Assembly (NCBI GenBank): GCA_945860255.1
Contig: CAMAQI010000058.1
Location: 1-12,043, forward strand
Source: Methylacidiphilum caldifontis
Lineage (GTDB): Bacteria > Verrucomicrobiota > Verrucomicrobiia > Methylacidiphilales > CAMAQI01
DNA: 12,043 bases
Direction of reading: 5' to 3'
Shown: in pieces, positions 7,156-12,043 of the stretch
Layout of the letters: each line of letters opens with the position of its first letter
Position numbering within the stretch: position 1 is the stretch's first letter
The notes under the pieces: model-generated
Seen by the model: the letters and a program-made list of their open reading frames with translations, nothing else
What the model was told of the DNA's origin: nothing
Databases searched by the model: none
Program-made: the position numbers and the translations under genes

Positions 7156-8118
7156 TCAAGAGACGACGTTGATCGGTTTCCCCTCGATAAAGGCTTTTAC
7201 ATTTCCAACCGTTTGATTGAGAAGTCGTTTGCGTGCCGCCAAAGTCGCCCAGCCGATATGAGGGGTGATGAGGCAATAGGGGGAATGAAGGAGTGGGTGG
7301 GATGGGGAAGGGGGTTCGGACTCGAGGACATCCAAGGCGGCGCCCGCGATGGTTTTTCTTTCGAGGGCATGAGCGAGTGCTTCGGAATCGATGAGACCCC
7401 CTCGACTGGTGTTCAAGAGAAAGGCCGTCGGTTTCATCCATAAAAGCGTTTGGGGATTAATGATTTTCTCGGTTTGAGGGGTGAGAGGGGCATGAAGAGA
7501 GATGACATCACTGGATTTAAAAAGTGCTTCTAAACTTGTGTAGGAAACCGGATAGGGAAGAGAAAGTTTCTCTTTTCCTTCTCTTTCAACGCTCAGAATT
7601 TTCATTCCAAAGGCATCGGCAATTTGAGCGACTTTTTGTCCGATGGCTCCAAGGCCAATCACTCCTAGAGTGAGACCCGAAAGTTCGATCAACGGTTTTT
7701 TCTGGTAAGAGAAATCTAAAGAGGAGGACCAATCTCCTTGACGAACCGAAGAGGCATGAAGCGCCACTTGATGGGTGAGCTCGAGAAGAAGTGCCCAGGT
7801 GAGTTGAGCGACGGAATCGGTGCTATAGGAGGGAACATTCGAAACGATGATCCCTTGTTGAGCCGCTGATTGAAGGTCAACGACATTCACTCCTGTCGCA
7901 AGAACGCTAATGAATCGTAGGGAGGGAAGTTTTCTGAGAGTTTCCGCAGAGAGGACTGTTTTATTGGTAAGTAGGATCGTAGCGGATTGGGATCGCGGGA
8001 GAAGTTCAGAGGGAGAGGTTCGATCAAAGAGATCAAGAGGAGCAAGGGAACGGAGAGAGTCCCAAGATAAATCTCCAGGATTTAACGAGTAACCATCAAG
8101 AAGTACCATGGAATTCAT
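7156..8118 (-). CDS. D-2-hydroxyacid dehydrogenase, glycerate/hydroxypyruvate dehydrogenase-like
   Basis: The 320-residue enzyme has the standard D-isomer 2-hydroxyacid dehydrogenase layout. A catalytic half surrounds an NAD-binding Rossmann domain with GLGAIG (155-160). The catalytic triad is R239 (NTSRGG), E266 (DVLESEP) and H287 (TPHIGW). An acidic E178 at the end of the second strand favours NAD over NADP. The opening MVLLDGYSLNPGDLSWD resembles glycerate dehydrogenases (HprA type), which interconvert hydroxypyruvate and D-glycerate, but the substrate cannot be settled by motif. A second Met at residue 4 is an equally possible start; neither has a good Shine-Dalgarno. It is a single gene, convergent with the fusion gene and divergent from the polysaccharide kinase gene, and shows no damage. 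Confidence 0.92.
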   Translation of the reverse strand: MNSMVLLDGYSLNPGDLSWDSLRSLAPLDLFDRTSPSELLPRSQSATILLTNKTVLSAETLRKLPSLRFISVLATGVNVVDLQSAAQQGIIVSNVPSYSTDSVAQLTWALLLELTHQVALHASSVRQGDWSSSLDFSYQKKPLIELSGLTLGVIGLGAIGQKVAQIADAFGMKILSVEREGKEKLSLPYPVSYTSLEALFKSSDVISLHAPLTPQTEKIINPQTLLWMKPTAFLLNTSRGGLIDSEALAHALERKTIAGAALDVLESEPPSPSHPLLHSPYCLITPHIGWATLAARKRLLNQTVGNVKAFIEGKPINVVS

Positions 8119-8174
8119 AGAAGAGAGATTAGCGCCGAGATAAAAAAGTGAAAAGGGTTAAAATCATTGGATTC

Positions 8175-8194
8175 GATTCTCTGAAAAGAGGATC
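8175..8194 (+). promoter_or_regulatory. 8-bp hairpin with GAAA tetraloop in the leader of the BY-kinase gene
   Basis: GATTCTCT (8175-8182) pairs with AGAGGATC (8187-8194) around the loop GAAA (8183-8186): seven Watson-Crick pairs and one G-U pair. GAAA is a GNRA-type loop. No T-tract follows, so it is not an ordinary terminator. It ends 30 bases before the chosen start and 18 bases before the Shine-Dalgarno, a place where RNA structure could affect translation or mRNA stability. Regulation is inference. Confidence 0.5.
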
Positions 8195-8212
8195 TTGGTG
8201 GTTGCCATTTGT

Positions 8213-8219
8213 GGGGGAG
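8213..8219 (+). promoter_or_regulatory. Ribosome binding site that decides the BY-kinase start
   Basis: GGGGGAG ends five bases before ATG 8225. The longer reading from TTG 8195 would put this site inside the coding region, and the later ATG 8240 has AGAGGG only two bases away, which is too close. ATG 8225 is therefore the preferred start. Confidence 0.7.
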
Positions 8220-8224
8220 ACGTT

Positions 8225-10462
8225 ATGTTAAAGAGGGCTATGAACGATCAAAATCACGATTCTCAAAAGGAGCAGTATTATTCTCAATACTCTGGAAGTA
8301 ATAGTTATGATTCTGGGGGTTCCACCTTACACTTTAATGATTATTTTAAAATTCTAAAAAATCGAATCGGAATTATTCTGACGATTTTTCTTCTGACGAC
8401 GATTACAGGATATGTCGTTACTTTTCATTATTTAAAAAAGGTTTACGCGTCTACGGCGCAGGTTTCGATTTTAAAGCAGGATCGCGATATTGAGGTCTTT
8501 AAGGGAAATGATAGTTTTTTTGATCCTGTTTACTTTTCATCTCAAATTGAATTGATTCGTTCCAAAGAAATTCTTTATAAGGTAATCGAAAAACTAGACC
8601 TCCAAAAAGTATGGGGAAAGCAATTGACTCAATCGGATTACGTTCTTCCGATTGACCAGACTTACGATCTTTTTCGCCTTAAAAAGATGGAACTCGATGT
8701 TAAACGAGGGACCTATATCATTGAGATTTTAGTTTACGCTGAGAATCCAGCGGAGTGTGCAAAGATTGCGAATACGGTCGCAGAGACCTACATCGATTGG
8801 CGTAAGAATGAGGAGAGCTTTAAATATCAACGAGGACTCGATAATCTTTCTCAACAGGTAGAGCGACAGAGGGAAGATGTCAAAAAGGCTCGCGATTCGG
8901 TTGAGGAGTTACGAAAAATCTACGGACTTGATATTGTTGCGGGATCTGCCAAGGACCAACAGCTCAACGATGCTGAACTTCAACGAAAGACGACACGGCT
9001 TGAAGAGCTTAAAAGCGATATGATTGCTCGCCGTGTTCGTTACGAACAGTTAGAAAAACTCCCTGCAGATCGGCTGATTGACACCTTACCTGCCCTTGGA
9101 TTAGAAGATACCAATCTCACTCAGATTCGTCAAAATCAACTCTCTGTTGAGGCTGAGGTTTCGAAGATTAAGAATAGCGGATTAGGGGAGGATCACCCTC
9201 GAGTTCAATCATTGGAGGCACAGGCTAAAAAATTAAAAGAGCAAGTCGACTCATTGGTGGAAGGAAAACGCAACGCGTTAGCGATTGATTTAAAAGTGAG
9301 TGAAGCTAAAGCCTCGGAGTTGGATGCCGAGGTGAAGGCATTAACCTCCACGGTTCGAACCGAGCGCTCTGCAAAATTAGCTCCATTTATTGAGGCTCAG
9401 GATGAGGCGGACAGAAAACAAAATATTTTAGATGCTTTGGAAGTTAGATTTCGTCAGGAAAAAGCGGAGACTAAAATTGAGGGGGATCCGGTAAAAATGA
9501 TTTCTCCTGCCTCTGCTGCTGAAAATCCGATTAAGCCACGTAAAGTATTAAACATGGCTTTAAGTGCTTTTATCGGGTTGGCAATCGGGATTTTGGCCGC
9601 TTTTTTTATTGAGTATTTAGATACGAGCGTGAAAACCATGAGCGACGTTGAAAAAACGTTAGGACTTCCTGTTCTCGCGGTGATCCCGAATGGGGTGAAG
9701 CCACTCAATAAACCCTCCGAGGATCCCGATTATACGGAGAGCTATCGAATTCTTCGGGCTAAAATGAATCTTGAAGATGAGACCATGAGAGGAGCTGCGA
9801 TCACGGCATTAAGTGGGGGGCCAGGAGAGGGGAAATCGACGACTCTTTTTAATTTGGCGGTTGTCTGTGCGCAAGCAGGACAACGAGTGGCATTAATTGA
9901 CGCAGATTTACGTCGTCCTTCCGTTCATAAAAATGCTAGAATAGAGAATGCAATGGGTTTAGCAGATCTTATTCAAGATAATCATCTTGATCCTTTAACT
10001 TTAATTTTTGAAACGGGGATTCCCAATCTTTTTGTCATGCCTGCGGGAGATATGCCTTCGGATCAATTGGGGACCTTTAATGCGGTTCGTTTGCGGCAGA
10101 TTTTACTCGCTTTAAAGTCGAATTACGACGTCGTTTTTATTGACTCGCCTCCGATCCTCGGAGTGAGTGATGGATCGACGATTGCGCGTGAGGCGGATCA
10201 AATTGTATTGGTCATTCAGCATCGCCGCTATCCCCGTGATATCTCGATACGAGCGAAAAAGGCGATTGAGGAGGTCAATAACCGGATCAGTGGGGTGGTC
10301 TTGAATTCTGTGAAGGTGAGTAGTGATGACTCTTATTATTACTACAGCAGCTATAGTTCCTACGGCAAAAAGAAGAAAAAATCGAAAAGCAGTTTCATGG
10401 AGAAAATATCTAAAAAAGAGACAACGGAGAACAATGAAAACACAAGTAGTGATCAGTTTTAA
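8225..10462 (+). CDS. Wzc-like exopolysaccharide chain-length regulator with C-terminal BY-type tyrosine kinase
   Basis: From ATG 8225 the protein has 745 residues. It is an inner-membrane polysaccharide co-polymerase that would control chain length and export with the OPX partner encoded next. A first membrane helix (about 48-66) begins the Wzz domain. A long charged, coiled-coil-rich periplasmic region (about 200-415) follows, then NPIKPRK (434-440) and a second membrane helix (443-463). The cytoplasmic kinase has Walker A GGPGEGKST (531-539), Walker A' ALIDADLRRP (556-565) and Walker B VVFIDSPP (636-642). A tyrosine cluster (703-713, SYYYYSSYSSY) followed by five lysines is the expected autophosphorylation tail. 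The N-terminus also holds four tyrosines before the first helix. The gene overlaps the next by 29 bases. All catalytic motifs are present. Confidence 0.93.
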   Translation: MLKRAMNDQNHDSQKEQYYSQYSGSNSYDSGGSTLHFNDYFKILKNRIGIILTIFLLTTITGYVVTFHYLKKVYASTAQVSILKQDRDIEVFKGNDSFFDPVYFSSQIELIRSKEILYKVIEKLDLQKVWGKQLTQSDYVLPIDQTYDLFRLKKMELDVKRGTYIIEILVYAENPAECAKIANTVAETYIDWRKNEESFKYQRGLDNLSQQVERQREDVKKARDSVEELRKIYGLDIVAGSAKDQQLNDAELQRKTTRLEELKSDMIARRVRYEQLEKLPADRLIDTLPALGLEDTNLTQIRQNQLSVEAEVSKIKNSGLGEDHPRVQSLEAQAKKLKEQVDSLVEGKRNALAIDLKVSEAKASELDAEVKALTSTVRTERSAKLAPFIEAQDEADRKQNILDALEVRFRQEKAETKIEGDPVKMISPASAAENPIKPRKVLNMALSAFIGLAIGILAAFFIEYLDTSVKTMSDVEKTLGLPVLAVIPNGVKPLNKPSEDPDYTESYRILRAKMNLEDETMRGAAITALSGGPGEGKSTTLFNLAVVCAQAGQRVALIDADLRRPSVHKNARIENAMGLADLIQDNHLDPLTLIFETGIPNLFVMPAGDMPSDQLGTFNAVRLRQILLALKSNYDVVFIDSPPILGVSDGSTIAREADQIVLVIQHRRYPRDISIRAKKAIEEVNNRISGVVLNSVKVSSDDSYYYYSSYSSYGKKKKKSKSSFMEKISKKETTENNENTSSDQF
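10426..10429 (+). promoter_or_regulatory. Ribosome binding site for the OPX lipoprotein gene
   Basis: GGAG lies four bases before ATG 10434, inside the end of the kinase gene. Together with the lipoprotein signal that begins right after this ATG, it rules out the longer in-frame reading from 10323. Confidence 0.6.
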
Positions 10463-11090
10463 GCAATTTTTTTTCATTTTACTCTTATCGTTGGTGATCT
10501 CTTGCCAGATGAATGAGACTTCGAACGCAAAGAGTTCTTCGTTGATCTCGAATGTGCCGACCGCAGCCCCATCTGCTTCGGAGAAATCAACTCCTTCTTA
10601 TTCTGCCCCTTCGGATATCTTGAGAGTCGGAGATCCGATTTCGATTCGGCTGAATGGGGTTCCTGTGGAAGAGGAAAAAATGATTGAGGAAGTTGTCGAC
10701 GGGGAGGGGAACATCTCGATGCCGCTCGTCGGACGATTTAAAGCGGCAGGATTGGCCTCTTCTCAATTAAAACTAAAAATTGAACAGGCCTACCGGGATA
10801 AAAAACTTTATTCGACTCCGAATATCACGATTATTGTTCAACAACGTTTTGTCAATGTCTCGGGTGAAATCCGAATTCCTCAACGGGTTGCCTTTACCAA
10901 TGATTTGACGGTTCTGAGAGCGATTACGGCTTGTGGTGGATTTACCGATTATGCCGATCGCCGAAAAGTGAAGATTCTTCGCGGGAATGATGTTTTTGAT
11001 TTTGATGCGAAGGAGGCATTTTTAGATCCTTCTCAGGATGTTCCGATGGTTGCTGGGGATCAAATTCAGGTTCCCCGTACGATTTTTTGA
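10434..11090 (+). CDS. Wza-like polysaccharide export lipoprotein (OPX family)
   Basis: The 218-residue protein starts with a lipoprotein signal: a short basic stretch, a hydrophobic core FFFILLLSLVIS and lipidated C24 (lipobox VISC). A Ser/Thr/Pro-rich linker (about 30-60) precedes the Poly_export domain (about 61-140, with DILRVGDPISIRL and DGEGNISMPLVG) and one SLBB-like domain (about 141-215, VNVSGEIRIPQRV and ACGGFTDYADRRKVKILR). OPX proteins form the outer-membrane exit for capsule or exopolysaccharide. This one is short compared with E. coli Wza and lacks its C-terminal membrane-spanning helix, so it may be a periplasmic ring that needs another outer-membrane partner. It overlaps the BY-kinase gene by 29 bases, and the pair probably acts together. 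The rest of a polysaccharide cluster is not in the window. Confidence 0.9.
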   Translation: MKTQVVISFKQFFFILLLSLVISCQMNETSNAKSSSLISNVPTAAPSASEKSTPSYSAPSDILRVGDPISIRLNGVPVEEEKMIEEVVDGEGNISMPLVGRFKAAGLASSQLKLKIEQAYRDKKLYSTPNITIIVQQRFVNVSGEIRIPQRVAFTNDLTVLRAITACGGFTDYADRRKVKILRGNDVFDFDAKEAFLDPSQDVPMVAGDQIQVPRTIF

Positions 11091-11095
11091 TCAAG

Positions 11096-11161
11096 AAACA
11101 GACAAAGAATTGAACTGCTGATCTTTGCTGTAATTCATCGATCGCTTTCCTCTGTTTTTTT
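11096..11161 (+). terminator. Possible terminator after the OPX gene
   Basis: AAACAGA (11096-11102) can pair with TCTGTTT (11151-11157), extended inward past a small bulge by AAAG (11104-11107) with CTTT (11145-11148), and the 3' arm runs into seven T residues ending at 11161. The loop is long (about 37 bases), with a further GAATT/AATTC pairing inside. It lies just after the OPX stop, where a terminator is expected. A chance inverted repeat is possible. Confidence 0.4.
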
Positions 11162-11184
11162 CTCGATGAGAAAAGGGTCTTTCT

Positions 11185-11189
11185 GGAGG
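11185..11189 (+). promoter_or_regulatory. Strong ribosome binding site before a mini-ORF
   Basis: GGAGG ends six bases before ATG 11196, a near-ideal Shine-Dalgarno. It is 68 bases upstream of the ABC ATPase start, too far to serve that gene directly, so it points to translation of the short ORF. Confidence 0.5.
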
Positions 11190-11195
11190 ATGGGA

Positions 11196-11273
11196 ATGGA
11201 AGTAAAATCTGCAAATGTCTTGCGTCAATGTGGTTTTCCTCTTATTTCTAATCGGCAATGGCCGCTCTTTTAA
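11196..11273 (+). CDS. Possible 25-residue leader peptide upstream of the ABC transporter
   Basis: ATG 11196 opens a 25-codon frame (MEVKSANVLRQCGFPLISNR and five more residues, ending in F) that stops at 11271-11273. Its start has the best Shine-Dalgarno in the area, GGAGG at six bases. It runs 16 bases past the ATPase start at 11258, in another frame, and the ATPase itself has no good ribosome binding site. A ribosome finishing the small frame would be well placed to restart on the ATPase, so the frame could be a leader for translational coupling. The peptide has one Cys and one Trp, no metal-binding cluster and no run of a single amino acid that would suggest classical attenuation. It could be a chance ORF. 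Confidence 0.35.
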   Translation: MEVKSANVLRQCGFPLISNRQWPLF

Positions 11274-12007
11274 AAATACATCAAATCTCTGCAGGGTATG
11301 AAGGACAGGTGGCAATTGAGGGGATTAGTTTTGATATTCAAGAGAGTGAGATTTTAAGTTTGATTGGACCCAATGGAGCAGGAAAGAGTACGCTCCTGAA
11401 GGTTTTGGCCGGACTCTTAAAACCGTATAAGGGGGAGATTTACGGGGGAGAGAATGTAAAAAAAGCCTATGTTCCGCAACAACGTGCATGGGACAAATTT
11501 TTACCTTTGACGGTGATCGAGTTTTTGTCAATTCAACCGAACGCTCGCTTTTGGCCTTTTTTTAATTCTTCTGCCGTGGAGAAAAAAGGAATGAGGGCAT
11601 TGGAGCGTATGGGGGTTGCTGCTTTAAGAAAAAGAACTTTAGGTCAACTGTCAGGGGGGGAGTGTGAGCGAGTCATGATTGCTTTTGCCTTGATGTCAGA
11701 GCCTCATTTATTGTTACTCGATGAACCCCTTGCAGGGGTCGATATCAAAGGGGGGTATGACTTTGAGAAAGTGATTCGGGATTTGAATCGTGAGGAAAAG
11801 ATGAGTGTGGTGATGGTTTCTCATGATCTTCATTTAGTCAGTCATCTTTCTGATCGAGTCGCTTGCTTAAAGCGATGCTTACATCATATCGGGACACCGG
11901 AAGAGGTGATGAATGGGCATGTCTTGTCGGGGATTTATGGATTGCCCCCTTCTTCCGTTCAGCATTTAAGAGGTTTAGAGTCGATGGCGAGGAGGGTGAC
12001 TTCATGA
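11258..12007 (+). CDS. ABC transporter ATP-binding protein, metal (Zn/Mn, ZnuC/MntB-like) type
   Basis: The 249-residue protein has all ABC ATPase motifs in order: Walker A GPNGAGKST (37-45), Q-loop Q74 (VPQQR), signature LSGGE (131-135), Walker B LLLLDEP (151-157) and switch histidine H189 (SHD). The signature is usually LSGGQ in this family; Glu in the last place is tolerated in some ABC proteins. Length, the VPQQR and FLPLTVIEFL stretch, and the adjacent permease starting MMEIFHYDFMRYA fit the zinc/manganese uptake family. The metal itself is inference. The stop overlaps the permease start as ATGA (12004-12007), showing a coupled operon. No substrate-binding protein gene lies upstream in the window; it may lie downstream or elsewhere. 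The start ATG 11258 has no clear Shine-Dalgarno of its own. Confidence 0.9.
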   Translation: MAALLKIHQISAGYEGQVAIEGISFDIQESEILSLIGPNGAGKSTLLKVLAGLLKPYKGEIYGGENVKKAYVPQQRAWDKFLPLTVIEFLSIQPNARFWPFFNSSAVEKKGMRALERMGVAALRKRTLGQLSGGECERVMIAFALMSEPHLLLLDEPLAGVDIKGGYDFEKVIRDLNREEKMSVVMVSHDLHLVSHLSDRVACLKRCLHHIGTPEEVMNGHVLSGIYGLPPSSVQHLRGLESMARRVTS

Positions 12008-12043
12008 TGGAGATTTTTCACTATGATTTCATGCGTTATGCAC
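12004..12043 (+). CDS. Metal ABC transporter permease, 5' end only
   Basis: The frame runs MMEIFHYDFMRYA and is cut by the window edge. A short amphipathic start with YDFM followed closely by a membrane helix is typical of ZnuB/MntC-type permeases (family knowledge). GGAGG at 11991-11995 stands eight bases before the ATG, and the ATGA overlap with the ATPase stop supports one operon. A second ATG directly follows and could serve as the start. Only 13 codons are visible, so the assignment rests mainly on the neighbour. Confidence 0.7.
   Translation, partial: MMEIFHYDFMRYA

Noticed and set aside
7157..7443. Overlapping ORFs on both strands in the 3' part of the dehydrogenase gene
   Set aside because: The dehydrogenase frame carries R239, E266 and H287 there; the others are out-of-frame shadows.
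8195..8224. Upstream TTG start for the BY-kinase gene
   Set aside because: It would bury the strong GGGGGAG site in coding sequence, starts directly at the foot of the leader hairpin, and uses a rarer start codon.
10323..10433. 37-codon N-terminal extension of the OPX protein
   Set aside because: It would place a highly basic stretch before an evident lipoprotein signal and lies wholly within the kinase gene. ATG 10434 has its own ribosome binding site.
10112..10477. Minus-strand 121-codon ORF over the kinase end and OPX start
   Set aside because: It is antisense to the Walker B and tyrosine-tail region and shows no domain; a shadow.

Overview
The window is about 12 kb of chromosome-like bacterial DNA, moderately AT-leaning and densely coded. 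No gene in it fixes the taxon. A fused homocysteine-methyltransferase-like/MTHFR protein, a long LOG-family protein, a glycerate-dehydrogenase-like enzyme and a BY-kinase/OPX exopolysaccharide pair would fit a Gram-negative of the Verrucomicrobiota/PVC type. That placement is inference only. The lipoprotein OPX implies an outer membrane.

Region 1 (1-3673) is a rearranged type I restriction locus. An intact Fic-domain gene (309-1322) overlaps an intact hsdR (1319-3673) by four bases. Upstream lie two fused gene fragments: a second, diverged copy of the hsdR start (172-228) and the last 18 codons of an hsdS (218-274), meeting inside a few shared bases. No hsdM or full hsdS lies in the window, so the R subunit and Fic protein look separated from their partners. 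Bases 1-160 hold an unidentified fragment.

Region 2 (3730-5260, minus strand) is a two-gene unit: a LOG-family Rossmann protein followed, with an 11-base overlap, by a small L,D-transpeptidase-type protein that has the full catalytic motif but no signal peptide. Region 3 (5289-7106, plus) starts only 28 bases from the LOG gene and encodes a 605-residue fusion. Its MTHFR half looks normal, but its methyltransferase half lacks the usual zinc-ligand cysteines. A clear terminator follows. Region 4 (7156-8118, minus) is a D-2-hydroxyacid dehydrogenase.

Region 5 (8225-11090, plus) is an exopolysaccharide export and length-control pair: a Wzc-like Wzz/BY-kinase fusion overlapping a Wza-like lipoprotein. 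The kinase leader carries an 8-bp hairpin with a GAAA loop. Region 6 (11196-12043, plus) is a metal-type ABC transporter: an ATPase and the first codons of its permease, joined by an ATGA overlap and preceded by a 25-codon possible leader ORF with a strong ribosome binding site.

The most unusual items are the hsdR/hsdS scar beside fic-hsdR, the methyltransferase domain without zinc ligands, the L,D-transpeptidase without a signal peptide, and the leader hairpin and mini-ORF. I found no CRISPR array, tRNA, rRNA or recognisable transposase.
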